From: Clostridia bacterium
GTDB lineage: Bacteria > Bacillota > Clostridia > Oscillospirales > Acutalibacteraceae
Assembly (NCBI GenBank): GCA_017624735.1
Contig: JAGAMK010000059.1
Span: forward strand, 1-64,000
Reading direction: 5' to 3'
DNA: 64,000 bases
This document shows positions 43,774-54,600 of the stretch, piece after piece (position 1 is the stretch's first letter; the number at the start of each line of letters is the position of its first letter). The translations under genes were made by a program, and so were the position numbers. The notes below the pieces were generated by a model. The model did no database searches. It had not been told where the DNA came from and worked only from the letters and a program-made list of their open reading frames with translations.

Positions 43774-43971
43774 ATGCCAAAGATTAAAACACATAGCGGA
43801 GCTAAAAAAAGATTTAAGCTTTCAAAGAACGGCAAGCCAATCAGAGCACACGCTAACAAGTCTCACATCTTAACAAAGAAGAGCACAAAGAGAAAAAGAG
43901 GACTTCGTCAGACAGTTGTTGCTGATAAGACAAATACAGCACAGATTAAACGTCTTATTCCTTATAAATAA
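43774..43971 (+). CDS. rpmI: 50S ribosomal protein L35
   Basis: 65 residues: [40 protein letters not shown] and [20 protein letters not shown]. Ribosome site AGGAGGAT. Second gene of the infC operon; the gap to rplT is unusually long (156 bases). Confidence 0.97.
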   Translation: MPKIKTHSGAKKRFKLSKNGKPIRAHANKSHILTKKSTKRKRGLRQTVVADKTNTAQIKRLIPYK

Positions 43972-44127
43972 GAATATTGTTGTTTCACAATAAGAACCTG
44001 ACCCATAACGAAATCAAAGATTTCTATGGGTGCCCCAGAACCTTGTTGCTTCGCAATAATCGTTTTGTAATAACTGGTTCGTATAAGCACAAAATCAATG
44101 TATCTACTATATCGGAGGTAAAGAGAA
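43972..44127. other. Structured spacer between rpmI and rplT
   Basis: 156 bases containing ACCCATA..GAAATC pairing with GATTTC-TATGGGT (about 44000-44028) and two short hairpins with TTGTTGTTTCACAATAA and TTGTTGCTTCGCAATAA. It may be an inserted dispersed repeat or a regulatory structure for L20 synthesis. Confidence 0.5.
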
Positions 44128-44484
44128 ATGGCACGTGTTAAAGGTGCGATGATGACTCGCAAAAGAAGAAATAAAGTATTAAAACTCGCTAAGGGTTACT
44201 ATGGTTCAAAGAGCAAACTTTTCAGAACTGCAAAACAGGCAGTTATGAAGAGCGGCAACTATGCTTACATCGGTAGAAAGCAGAAGAAACGTGATTTCAG
44301 AAAGCTCTGGATTACAAGAATTTCAGCTGCTTGCAAGATGAACGGTATGAACTACTCAACATTCATCAACGGTCTTAAAAAAGCTGGTATTGACCTTAAC
44401 AGAAAAATGCTTTCAGAGATTGCAATCGCAGACCCTGCAGCATTCACAGCACTTACAGAAAAAGCAAAAGAAGCTCTTAAATAA
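44128..44484 (+). CDS. rplT: 50S ribosomal protein L20
   Basis: 118 residues: [80 protein letters not shown]. Ribosome site CGGAGGT. It also represses its own operon in bacteria studied. A terminator follows. Confidence 0.97.
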   Translation: MARVKGAMMTRKRRNKVLKLAKGYYGSKSKLFRTAKQAVMKSGNYAYIGRKQKKRDFRKLWITRISAACKMNGMNYSTFINGLKKAGIDLNRKMLSEIAIADPAAFTALTEKAKEALK

Positions 44485-44490
44485 TTAACT

Positions 44491-44526
44491 AACCACGCCG
44501 AGAAAAATCTCTCGCGCGTGGTTTTT
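44491..44526 (+). terminator. Terminator after rplT
   Basis: AACCACGC..GAGA pairs with TCTC..GCGTGGTT across a short A-rich loop, followed by TTTTT. Confidence 0.8.
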
Positions 44527-44540
44527 CCGTTTTTTGAATT

Positions 44541-45323
44541 ATGTTTGATATTGTAATAAATGCTAAAAATAACCCGAAAATTAAAGAAACAAAAGCTCTT
44601 TTGACATCCTCAAAGGACAGAAAAAACAACGGACTTTTTGTAGTGGAAGGTGTCCGTTTGTGTCATGATGCCTTTTTGAGCGGATGCGAAATTCAAAGTG
44701 TTTTTTGTACTGAAAACTGTGCTGAAAAATTCCGGGAAGAAATTGCATCTTTAAAGGATAATTGCAAGGCTTTTTATACTGTCAGCAACGATGCTTTAAA
44801 AGCAATCAGCGATACAGTTACACCTCAAGGTGTTGTGTGCACAGTAAAGATGAAACAGAATAGTTTTGAGTATGAAAAAGGCAAAAAATATATTGCTCTT
44901 GACACTATCCAGAATCCCGACAATTTAGGTGCGATTTCCCGTACCGCTGAGGCATTGGGACTTGACGGAATGGTGATTTGTGGTGGTTGCGATATATATA
45001 ATCCAAAGGCTTTGAGAGCATCCATGGGTGCACTTTTCAGATTGCCGATTTATATTTGTCAAAATCTTGAAGATGAGATTAAAAAATGCAAAGAATTGGG
45101 CATAAATACATTTGCAACTGTACCTGACAGAAATGCAGAAAATATTGTTACAGTTGATTTTTCAAATGGTGGAATGTGCATAATCGGTAATGAGGGAAAC
45201 GGTGTTTCTAAGGAAGTTATTGAGAAAAGCGACCGCCGTATTACGATTAAAATGGATGGCAGGGCAGAGTCCTTGAATGCTTCTGCTGCTGCGTCAATAG
45301 TTATGTGGGAAATGGCACGATGA
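44541..45323 (+). CDS. TrmH/SpoU-family RNA methyltransferase
   Basis: 260 residues. It methylates a ribose in rRNA or tRNA with SAM. FVVEGVRLCHDAFLSGCEIQ is the substrate-binding part; NPDNLGAISRTAEALG, CIIGNEGNGVSKEV and ESLNASAAASIVMWE are the three knot motifs. The ATG follows the terminator T-run by 15 bases and has no Shine-Dalgarno sequence. The exact target is unknown; RlmB-like. It overlaps dprA by 4 bases. Confidence 0.88.
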   Translation: MFDIVINAKNNPKIKETKALLTSSKDRKNNGLFVVEGVRLCHDAFLSGCEIQSVFCTENCAEKFREEIASLKDNCKAFYTVSNDALKAISDTVTPQGVVCTVKMKQNSFEYEKGKKYIALDTIQNPDNLGAISRTAEALGLDGMVICGGCDIYNPKALRASMGALFRLPIYICQNLEDEIKKCKELGINTFATVPDRNAENIVTVDFSNGGMCIIGNEGNGVSKEVIEKSDRRITIKMDGRAESLNASAAASIVMWEMAR

Positions 45324-46522
45324 ATTACGATTTGTATTGGATTTGGTTGTCTTGCGGACTTGGTGCAGGAGCATCTTGTCTTGATTTAGTTTCATATTAT
45401 GAGTGGAATCCACAGGAAATCTATGGTTCAAGCTTTAATGAAATTTTCTCACTTGATGTGATTACAAAACGTCAGGTGGAGAAGCTCAAAGGTTTTTCTT
45501 TGGATGATGCACAGAAAATTCTTGATGAAGTAAACGCAAATGGATGGAAAATCATTACTCCTTCGAGTGAGTTCTATCCACACAATTTGCTTTCCTTGCA
45601 GGATTTACCCTTGGTTTTGTATGTTGATGGTGATGAAAGAGTGCTCACAAATGAACTTTCGGTTTCCGTTGTTGGTGCAAGAAAAGCATCTGATTACGGA
45701 AAAGCAGTGGCAAGAGCATTGTCATCAGCTTTAAGTGAAAAAGGCTTCACAATAGTTTCAGGTGGTGCATTGGGAGTCGACAGTGCAGCACATCAAGGTG
45801 CTCTTGATGAAAAGGGCAAAACGATTTGCGTATTGGGTTGTGGTCTTGGAACAAATTATCTTATGGACAACAAATCATTGAGAGATGAAATTGTGAAAAA
45901 TGGTGCTTTGGTGACAGAGTTTCCACCATTCACACCTGCAAGTCGCAGAACATTCCCTATGAGGAATCGTATTATTTCGGGAATGTCTTTGGGCACTATC
46001 GTTGTTGAAGCAGGTGAGAGAAGTGGTTCGCTTATTACTGCAAGATGTGCCCTTGAACAAGGCAGGGATGTATTTGCCGTGCCTGGAGATTTAGTAAGTT
46101 CATCGTTTTTGGGAACAAATAATCTTATTCGTAATGGTGCAACTCCTGTCTTTTCGCCTAACGATATTCTTGAATCTTATTATTTCCGTTATCACAACGA
46201 GTTTAAGGATAAAGAACGTTTTGCAGATGACGAAATAATAAAAAGAGCGCAGAAATATCTCACAATTCAAGAAACACAAAAACCTGAAATAAAAGAACAA
46301 CCAAAAGCGGTTACGGTGGCTGAAAGCGTCAAAAAAGATACACCTGACTACTTGACGGATAATGCTAAAAAAGTTTATGATTTCATAGGCAACGAGCCAA
46401 TTCACATAGATGAGATTATAAAAATCAGCGGATTGACAACAGAGAAAACTCTTTCCGCAATAACAGAACTTGAAATTTACGGACTTGTCACACAATTAAG
46501 TGGCAGACGATACAAAATATAA
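45320..46522 (+). CDS. dprA: DNA processing protein DprA
   Basis: 400 residues. It binds incoming single-stranded DNA and loads RecA. The Rossmann core has LSVSVVGARKASDYGKAVAR, GFTIVSGGALGVDSAAHQGA, TICVLGCGLGTNY, and FPMRNRIISGMSLGTIVVEA. The C-terminal DprA winged helix is recognisable (VYDFIGNEPIHIDEIIKISG). Start ATG 45320 overlaps the upstream stop. No other competence gene is near. Confidence 0.95.
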   Translation: MNYDLYWIWLSCGLGAGASCLDLVSYYEWNPQEIYGSSFNEIFSLDVITKRQVEKLKGFSLDDAQKILDEVNANGWKIITPSSEFYPHNLLSLQDLPLVLYVDGDERVLTNELSVSVVGARKASDYGKAVARALSSALSEKGFTIVSGGALGVDSAAHQGALDEKGKTICVLGCGLGTNYLMDNKSLRDEIVKNGALVTEFPPFTPASRRTFPMRNRIISGMSLGTIVVEAGERSGSLITARCALEQGRDVFAVPGDLVSSSFLGTNNLIRNGATPVFSPNDILESYYFRYHNEFKDKERFADDEIIKRAQKYLTIQETQKPEIKEQPKAVTVAESVKKDTPDYLTDNAKKVYDFIGNEPIHIDEIIKISGLTTEKTLSAITELEIYGLVTQLSGRRYKI

Positions 46523-46540
46523 AAAATAGGATGATGATAT

Positions 46541-48667
46541 ATGTCAAAACTTGTAATTGTTGAGTCGCCTTCAAAGGCAAAAAGCATTCAAAAATACCTT
46601 GGAAAAGACTACAATGTTGTATCTTCAAAGGGTCATATCCGTGACTTACCTGCTGCAAAGTTAAGCGTTGATGTAAAGAACGACTTTGCACCTAAATACG
46701 CAATAATCAAGGGTAAGGAAAAGCTTGTAAAAGAACTCAAAGAACTTGCAGATAAATCAGAAGCAGTTATTCTCGCAGCCGACCCTGACCGTGAAGGAGA
46801 GGCTATTTCCTGGCACCTTGCAACGCTTCTCGACCTTGATATGAACGATAATAATCGTGTAAAATTCAACGAAATTAATAAAACAAGTGTTACAAAGGGT
46901 ATCGAGCACCCTGAAAAAATAGATTTGGATTTGGTTAATGCTCAACAGGCTCGTCGAATCCTTGACAGACTTGTGGGTTACACATTAAGTCCGTTCATTT
47001 CACAGAAAATCCGTCGAGGACTTTCTGCTGGACGTGTGCAGTCAGTTGCAGTCCGCCTTGTTGTTGACCGTGAAAATGAAATCAGAGCATTCAACCCTGA
47101 AGAATACTGGACTCTTGATGCTAAAATGCTTGCTCCATCATCAAAGAAAGCATTTAAGGCACAGTTTACAGGTGACGAAACAGGTAAAGTTAAAATCACA
47201 AATAAAGAGCAGAGTGATATGTATTTAGCACGTCTTGATGGTGCTGAATATACTGCAACATCCGTTAAAAAAGGTGTTCGTCGTCGTCAACCTGCACCAC
47301 CTTTTACAACTTCAACAATGCAACAGGAAGCATCACGTAAGCTTAATTTCCAGGCAAGAAAAACAATGAAAGTTGCACAGGAACTTTACGAAGGTGTTGA
47401 AGTTAAGGGCTTTGGTTCAGTGGGTCTTATTACCTATATGAGAACGGACTCTCTCCGTATTTCGGAGGAATCAAGAGCTGCAGCAAATGATTATATCAAA
47501 AATACTTTTGGCGAAGAATATCTTCCTGAAAAGCCAAGATATTTCAAGACAAAGGCAAATGCTCAGGACGGTCACGAGGCTATTCGTCCAACTATGATGG
47601 CTATTACTCCTGAGGTTGCAAAATCAAGCCTTACATCTGACCAGTATAAGCTTTACAACCTTATTTGGAAACGCTTTGTTGCATCATTAATGGCAAACTG
47701 TGTTCAGGATACTGTTAAGGCAGAAATCACAGGTGCAAATGCAACTGATAAGGCAAACGGCAAGTTCGTAACATTCGTTGCAAACGGATATTCAGTCCGC
47801 TTTGATGGTTACACATGCCTTTATGAAACTGGTACTGATGAAGATGAGGAGGAAGAAGCAAAGCTTCCAAAAATTAACGAAGGCGATGCAATCAAGATGA
47901 AAGAACTTGTAGGAAATCAGCATTTCACACAGCCGCCTGCAAGATACACAGAAGCAGCTCTCATCAAAGCACTTGAAGAAACAGGTGTTGGTCGTCCCTC
48001 AACTTACGCATCGATTATTTCGACAATCACACAGAGAGAATATGTTATCCGTGAGCAGAAACAGTTGAAGCCAACAGAATTAGGTGAGGCAATTACTTCA
48101 CTTCTCAAGGACAAATTCTCAAAGATTGTTAATGTTAAATTCACTGCAGGTATGGAATCACAGCTTGACATGGTTGAAAGTGGTGAAACTGACTACATCA
48201 AGATGCTCCACGAATTCTATGGTGACTTTATTGCAACTGTTGATAAAGCAAAGGCAGAAATGCATGGTCAGAAGATTAAGCTCAAAGAAGACGAAACTGA
48301 TGTTAAGTGCGACAAATGTGGCAGAAACATGGTAATCAAATCCGGACGTTTCGGTAAGTTCCTTGCTTGTCCGGGATACCCTGACTGCAAAAATACAAAG
48401 CCATTAGTTGTTGAAACAAAGGCAACTTGCCCTGTTTGTGGGGGTAAGGTTATTGAAAAGAAATCTAAAAAAGGTTATGCATTCTATGGTTGTGGCAACT
48501 ACCCTGAATGTAACTTTATGACTTGGGATAAACCAACTGATGACCTCTGTCCACAATGCGGAAAATCACTCTTTAAGCGTAAGGGTGGAATCATGGCTTG
48601 TCTTAACGAAGGTTGCGGTTTTGAGAAAAAGGCAGAAAGAAAAAGAAAGACAAAAGAGGAAGCATAA
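46541..48667 (+). CDS. topA: DNA topoisomerase I
   Basis: 708 residues. Relaxes negative supercoils. LVIVESPSKAKSIQKYLGK starts the Toprim; ILAADPDREGEAISWHLA follows; the catalytic Tyr is in GLITYMRTDSLRIS (about residue 300). Three C-terminal zinc fingers (CDKCGRNM, CPVCGGKV, CPQCGKSL) are each followed by a second Cys pair. Ribosome site AGGATGATG. trmFO starts at the base after its stop. Confidence 0.97.
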   Translation: MSKLVIVESPSKAKSIQKYLGKDYNVVSSKGHIRDLPAAKLSVDVKNDFAPKYAIIKGKEKLVKELKELADKSEAVILAADPDREGEAISWHLATLLDLDMNDNNRVKFNEINKTSVTKGIEHPEKIDLDLVNAQQARRILDRLVGYTLSPFISQKIRRGLSAGRVQSVAVRLVVDRENEIRAFNPEEYWTLDAKMLAPSSKKAFKAQFTGDETGKVKITNKEQSDMYLARLDGAEYTATSVKKGVRRRQPAPPFTTSTMQQEASRKLNFQARKTMKVAQELYEGVEVKGFGSVGLITYMRTDSLRISEESRAAANDYIKNTFGEEYLPEKPRYFKTKANAQDGHEAIRPTMMAITPEVAKSSLTSDQYKLYNLIWKRFVASLMANCVQDTVKAEITGANATDKANGKFVTFVANGYSVRFDGYTCLYETGTDEDEEEEAKLPKINEGDAIKMKELVGNQHFTQPPARYTEAALIKALEETGVGRPSTYASIISTITQREYVIREQKQLKPTELGEAITSLLKDKFSKIVNVKFTAGMESQLDMVESGETDYIKMLHEFYGDFIATVDKAKAEMHGQKIKLKEDETDVKCDKCGRNMVIKSGRFGKFLACPGYPDCKNTKPLVVETKATCPVCGGKVIEKKSKKGYAFYGCGNYPECNFMTWDKPTDDLCPQCGKSLFKRKGGIMACLNEGCGFEKKAERKRKTKEEA

Positions 48668-49987
48668 ATGAAGGTTGCTGTTATTGGTGGCGGTCTTGCA
48701 GGCGTTGAATGTGCAAGCGCTTTGTCACGAAACGGGATAACGGTTGACTTGTATGAGATGAAACCTTCAAAAAAATCTCCTGCTCATAAATTGGATACCC
48801 TTGCAGAATTGGTGTGCTCAAACTCCTTAAAAGCAGAAAGACTTAATTCTGCAGCAGGACTTTTAAAACACGAAATGGCATATCTTAATTCAATTTGTGT
48901 TGAAACTGCTTATGAGTGTAAGGTTGAAGCAGGGGGAGCCTTGGCTGTTGACCGTCATGAATTTTCAAGAATCATTACTGAAAAAATCAAGAATGATAAA
49001 AATATAAATATTATCGAAAAAGAAGTTGCAACCTTGCCCGAGGGTTATGACGGCACAGTTATCTGTGCAGGACCTTTGGCGAGCGATGCTCTTTCTGAAA
49101 CAATACGTCAGATGTGTGGCAATGGACTCTCTTTTTACGATGCAGCAGCACCCATTGTAAGTGCTGAAAGTATTGATATGGAATGTGCTTTCACACAGTC
49201 AAGATATGACCGTGGCGGGGATGCAGACTACATCAACTGTCCTATGAACAAGGAAGAATATGAGGCGTTTTACGAGGCTATTATAAATGCTGAAAGTGCC
49301 GAAGTTCATTCTTTTGATAAAAGAAAAGATGTCTATGAAGGTTGTATGCCAATTGAGGTTTTAGCATCCCGTGGCAAGGATACAATGAGATATGGACCAT
49401 TGAAACCTGTTGGTCTTACAGACCCAAGAACAGGTCACAGACCATGGGCAAATCTCCAACTCCGTAAGGAGAACAAAGACGGAACAATGTATAATCTTGT
49501 GGGATTCCAGACAAACTTAAAATTTGGTGAGCAGAAAAGAGTTTTTAGTATGTTTCCTGCTCTTAAAAATGCTGAATTTTTGCGTTATGGTGTAATGCAC
49601 AGAAATACGTTTATTGATTCCCCAAGACTTTTAAATGGTGATTTCAGTTTAAGAAGCAATCCCTTAATCTTCTTCGGTGGTCAAATCACAGGTGTTGAAG
49701 GGTATATGGAGTCAGCGGCAAGTGGTCTTATGGCGGGTATTAACTTAGCTCGCAGGCTTAAAGGTGAAGATACGGTTATTCTTCCCGTTGACACTATGAT
49801 TGGTGCATTGAGCCGATACATAAGCGACGAAAGTGTTAAGAATTTTCAACCAATGGGTGCTAATTTCGGTGTTTTACCACCATTGGAAGAAAAGATTAGA
49901 GATAAACAAGAACGATATATGCAACTTGCAAATCGAGGAATGGAAAGTTTAAAAAACTTTTCAAAAAATTACAATTTAGGTGACTGA
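48668..49987 (+). CDS. trmFO: Methylenetetrahydrofolate-tRNA uridine-54 methyltransferase
   Basis: 439 residues. Uses FAD and methylenetetrahydrofolate to make ribothymidine at tRNA position 54. VAVIGGGLAGVECASALSRN is the FAD motif; ELVCSNSLKAERLNSAAGLL, GGALAVDRHEFS, and QPMGANFGVLPPLEEKI are family signatures. It is the typical Firmicutes alternative to TrmA. It sits directly between topA and rnc. Confidence 0.96.
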   Translation: MKVAVIGGGLAGVECASALSRNGITVDLYEMKPSKKSPAHKLDTLAELVCSNSLKAERLNSAAGLLKHEMAYLNSICVETAYECKVEAGGALAVDRHEFSRIITEKIKNDKNINIIEKEVATLPEGYDGTVICAGPLASDALSETIRQMCGNGLSFYDAAAPIVSAESIDMECAFTQSRYDRGGDADYINCPMNKEEYEAFYEAIINAESAEVHSFDKRKDVYEGCMPIEVLASRGKDTMRYGPLKPVGLTDPRTGHRPWANLQLRKENKDGTMYNLVGFQTNLKFGEQKRVFSMFPALKNAEFLRYGVMHRNTFIDSPRLLNGDFSLRSNPLIFFGGQITGVEGYMESAASGLMAGINLARRLKGEDTVILPVDTMIGALSRYISDESVKNFQPMGANFGVLPPLEEKIRDKQERYMQLANRGMESLKNFSKNYNLGD

Positions 49988-49989
49988 GA

Positions 49990-50655
49990 ATGACTGATTT
50001 TGAACAGAAAATCGGATATGAATTTAAAGATAAGTCTTTGCTTTTAAGGGCATTGACTCACTCTTCCTATGCCAACGAAAAGGGAACAGGACTTGATAAT
50101 GAACGCCTTGAATTTTTGGGTGACTCTGTTCTGGGCTTCATAACTGCCGAATACCTTTTTGAGCATTATAAAAACAAGCAGGAGGGTGAACTCACAAAGA
50201 AACGTGCCTATGCAGTTTGTGAAAAAACTCTTTTTGGATATGCAGAAAAGATAAGCTTAGGAGAGATGATTCTTTTAGGTCGTGGTGAGGAGCATACTGG
50301 TGGCAGACAGCGTCCATCAATTGTTTCTGATGCTTTTGAGGCAGTAATTGCTGCGATTTATCTTGACGGTGGAATCGAAGAAGCAAAGAAATTTGTTCTT
50401 CCATTCATTGAACTTTCATCAGAAGAACAGCCTGTTTTCAAGGACTATAAAAGCACTCTACAAGAGGTTTTACAACAGAATCCAACAGAAAAATTCGAGT
50501 ATGTTGTTGTTGGCGAAAAAGGACCTGACCATAACAAGGAATTCATTGTTGAAATTCATATGAATAGTAATGTTATTGGTAGAGGTGTTGGAAAGAGCAA
50601 GAAAAAAGCAGAGCAGGAAGCAGCAAAATCTGCATTGGAGTTAATGGGACTATGA
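49990..50655 (+). CDS. rnc: Ribonuclease III
   Basis: 221 residues. Cuts double-stranded RNA in rRNA maturation. The endonuclease signature NERLEFLGDSVLGFI lies at about 37-51, with the downstream acid residues in SDAFEAVIAAIYLDGG; the dsRBD spans about 150-220 (DYKSTLQEVLQQNPTE, GVGKSKKKAEQEAAKSAL). It overlaps the next gene by 4 bases. Confidence 0.96.
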   Translation: MTDFEQKIGYEFKDKSLLLRALTHSSYANEKGTGLDNERLEFLGDSVLGFITAEYLFEHYKNKQEGELTKKRAYAVCEKTLFGYAEKISLGEMILLGRGEEHTGGRQRPSIVSDAFEAVIAAIYLDGGIEEAKKFVLPFIELSSEEQPVFKDYKSTLQEVLQQNPTEKFEYVVVGEKGPDHNKEFIVEIHMNSNVIGRGVGKSKKKAEQEAAKSALELMGL

Positions 50656-51653
50656 GTCATGCTAACATAAGCATTTTTGTGCCACACAAAGGTTGTCCAA
50701 ATGATTGCAGTTTTTGTAACCAGAGAGCAATCAGTGGTCAAACAGTACCTGCAACAGCCACGGATGTGGAAAAAGCAGTGATTACTGCGTTAGAGTATAA
50801 TATTGACCCGAGAAATACTGAAATTGCGTTTTTCGGTGGCAGTTTTACGGCGATTGAAAGGGAATATATGTGTTCTCTTTTAACCGCCGCAAAGCATTTT
50901 TTAGATACTCATTCTCTTGCCGGAATTAGAGTGTCAACTCGTCCAGATGCCATTGATAGAGAAATACTTGAGACCCTAGAAAACTATGGTGTAACAGCCA
51001 TTGAATTAGGGGCACAGAGCATGGATGACGATGTACTTTTTGCCAACCGTAGGGGACATACTGCAGAAGATGTAAGACGAGCATCTGCCCTTATAAAAGA
51101 ATATGGTTTTGAACTTGGTTTGCAGATGATGACGGGACTTTATAAAAGTGATTTTCAAAAAGACTTGCAAACTGCAAAGGAAATTATAAGGTTACAGCCT
51201 GACACAGTTAGAATTTATCCGACGGTTGTTCTTAAAAACACTCATCTTGGCAATCTCCATGAAAAAGGTGAGTATCTTGCCCCAACGGCAGAAGAATCTG
51301 TACCACTTTGCGCCGAACTGTTGCGGATGTTTGAAAATAAGGGCATAAAAGTTATTAAATTAGGTCTTCACAGCAGCGAAACTGTGGAAAGTGACATGAT
51401 TGGTGGCGGGTATCATCCTGCATTCCGTGAACTTTGTGAAGGGTATATTTATCTCTCGAAAATCCTTGAAAAATTAGAAGGAAAAGACAAAAATCGTACA
51501 TATTGCATTTATGTCCGAAATAAAGACCTTTCAAAGGCAAAAGGACAGCAGAAAAGAAACGAAAAAGCATTGAAAAATCAAGGATTTAGTTGTATAATAA
51601 AGGGTAAAGAAAATTTAGAAAGATATGAGATTGAGGTAACAGATTTAATATGA
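50652..51653 (+). CDS. Elp3-like radical SAM protein
   Basis: 333 residues. CPNDCSFC binds the SAM cluster; EIAFFGGSFTAIERE and AIELGAQSMDDDVLFANRRG are typical Elp3-family motifs. No acetyltransferase (GNAT) domain follows, unlike archaeal/eukaryotic Elp3. The gene commonly sits between rnc and smc in Clostridia. The tRNA-modification role is an inference from the family. It overlaps smc by 4 bases. Confidence 0.85.
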   Translation: MSHANISIFVPHKGCPNDCSFCNQRAISGQTVPATATDVEKAVITALEYNIDPRNTEIAFFGGSFTAIEREYMCSLLTAAKHFLDTHSLAGIRVSTRPDAIDREILETLENYGVTAIELGAQSMDDDVLFANRRGHTAEDVRRASALIKEYGFELGLQMMTGLYKSDFQKDLQTAKEIIRLQPDTVRIYPTVVLKNTHLGNLHEKGEYLAPTAEESVPLCAELLRMFENKGIKVIKLGLHSSETVESDMIGGGYHPAFRELCEGYIYLSKILEKLEGKDKNRTYCIYVRNKDLSKAKGQQKRNEKALKNQGFSCIIKGKENLERYEIEVTDLI

Positions 51654-54600
51654 TTTTAAAATCAATCACAATGCAGGGCTTTAAGTCCTGTCCTGACAAA
51701 ACAGTACTTCAATTTAATAAGGGAATAACAGGTGTTGTTGGTCCTAATGGTAGTGGTAAGAGTAATATCTCTGACGCAGTCCGTTGGGTGCTTGGTGAAC
51801 AGTCTACAAAGAGCCTTCGTGGTTCAAAAATGGAAGACGTTATTTTCAGTGGTACAAAACTTCGCAAGGCAACCGGTTTTGCGGAGGTAACTCTTTGTCT
51901 TGATAATACTGACAGAACACTTGGTAATGATAATGATGAAGTAAACATCACTCGTCGTTTCTATCGTAGTGGTGACAGCGAATATAAAATCAATGGTGAG
52001 AGTGTAAGACTTCGTGATATCAACGAATTGTTTATGGATACAGGTCTTGGTCGTGACGGTTATTCAATGGTCAGTCAGGGCAAGATTGCAGAACTCATTT
52101 CTTCAAAATCAGGTGAACGCCGTGAAATGTTTGAAGAAGCAGCAGGTATCTCACATTTCCGTTATAAGAGACACGATGCACTTAAAAGACTCTCTCAAGC
52201 AGAAGAAAATCTTGTTCGTTTAAGAGATATTTTAAGTGAACTTGAAAGCCGTGTTGGACCACTTAAAGTTCAAAGTGAAAAAGCACAAAAATTCTTAGTT
52301 CTTGCCGAGGAAAGAAAAAATCTTGAAATTGGAATCTGGCTCCATAATATTGAAAAAACACAGGAAAAATTAAAAGAGCAAGACAGAAAAATTGACATAT
52401 CAACTGTTCAGTATAAAGATGCTCAAAAGCAACTTGAAGAAATTGAGCAGAAGATGAATGACATTGTTGAGAAAACTCACGAAATCAATGTGAAAATTGA
52501 AGAAGTGCGTTCATCAACATCTCATTTTGAAGAGCAGGCAAGTGAACTTGAAGCACAGGCAAAGGTTTACGAAAACTCAATTTTACATAACACAGAGTCT
52601 ATTGAAAGACTCGAAAAGGATAAATTGCTTGCAAGCACTGATGATGCCGACCTTGATGAACAGATTGCCCAGACAGAAGAGCAAAAAACAAAATCACAGG
52701 TAAGCCTTCAGGATGCAAACAAGAAGTTGGAATCACAGATTGCAGAAATTGAAAAATTACAGGTTGAAAACAACGAGTTTGCAACTGTTGCGGCAGAACT
52801 TGCAAAAGAAATTTCGCTTCTTACAGTAAGCCTTGCAGATAATCGAGTTATCAGTGAAACTGCAAATTCACAGATTGAAGAAATCAAAACAAGAATTGCA
52901 ACAATTGACGAGCTTTTAGGTAATCGTAAAGAAATCGTTTTGGCACTCCTAGAAAAGAAAAATAGTGCAAAGAAAGAACTTGACGATTGTGTTGAAAGAA
53001 TTAACGAATATAAAAATGCGGTTGATGGCTACCGTATGAAGGTTGAAACAAGAACTGCAAAGAGCGAAAAGGTGAAAGAAGAGATTTCTGCTCTTGATAG
53101 TGAAATCGACCGTAAGAATGAACGAATCAGAATTCTTGATGACCTTGAAAAGAATATGGAGGGTTATCAGGGCTCTGTTCGTAGTGTTATGAAAGAAAGT
53201 AAGCGTGGAGCATTAAATGGTATCCACGGACCACTTTCACAGCTTATAACTGTTAAGGATAAGTATTCAGTTGCAGTTGAAACTGCTCTTGGCGTAGCAA
53301 TTCAGAACATTGTTGTTGACAACGAAACTGACGCTAAACGAGCAATTTCATTCCTTAAAGAATCCCGTGGTGGTCGTGCTACATTCTTGCCACTTACTGC
53401 AATCAAATCAAGAAGCCTTGATGAAAAGGACCTTGACGACGCTTATGGATTTGTAAGTATAGCATCCGACCTTGTGGGCTCTGACAAACAGTATCGTGAC
53501 ATCATAGAAAATCTTCTTGGCAAAACAGTTGTTTGTGAGGATATGGATTCTGCCATCTCGATGGCAAAGAAATATAAAAACAGATTTAAAATCGTTACAT
53601 TGGATGGTCAGGTTATTAATGCCGGCGGTTCAATGACAGGTGGTAGTAAGGCTCACGGAGTTGGAATGTTAAGTCGTTCTAATGAGATTGAAAAGCTTAC
53701 AAAATCTGTAGATGATTTAAAGAGCAAGAAAGATTCACTCCTTATTCAGGAGAAAATGCTCAGTGAGGATTTGGCATCTGCTGTTGCTGACCTTAATGGT
53801 ATTGAAGGTGATATTCTCTCTGCAAATGAAGAAAGAATCCGTCTTGAGGGTGAATTTAATCTCGCAGTAGAGCAGTATGAAACATCTTCAGGTGGAGTAA
53901 GTGAATTGCTCCAAGAAGAAAGAATACTTAATGAACGAATTGAAAAAATAAATGAAGACAGCCTTGTGGCAAAAAACAAAGTGGAAGAACTTACAAATGA
54001 AATTGCTGAAAAGGAAAAGAGTCTTGAAGCAGTCAGCGGTGACAGAGAAAGTCTTTCTCTTGTTCGTGAGGAATTGAGTGCAAAGGCTGAACAAATTCGA
54101 CTTGAAATTCTCGGTTTTGAAAAGGATATCGAGTCAGCGGATGACAATATCCGTCGTCTTAACATTCTTAAAGGCTCACACTCTGACAGATTGAGTGAAC
54201 TTGATGCCGAAATTGAAACATTCAAAAATAAGAACATTTGGCTTACAAAGGATATTGAAAGTCTTAGAGATTCCGCAAATGAACTCCGTAAACAATGTGG
54301 GGACGCAAAGACAAATGTTGATGAATTACTTGAATCCCGTGCACAGTTAGAAAAAGAAAGCACAGATTTACGTAATCTTGAAAAAGAAAAAGCATCCGAA
54401 AGAGAAAGAATCAGCGGTGAGCTTGTTCGTCTTGAAGAAAGAAAAGCAGCAATGCTTACAGAATATGAGGAATACAACTCAAAACTCTATGACGAATACC
54501 AGTTGACAAGACGTGAGGCTATTGCTTTGCAGATTGTTATTGAAAATATCGGTGATGCAAGAACAAGACTTTCAGCACTCAAGAATGAAATCAGAGGTCT

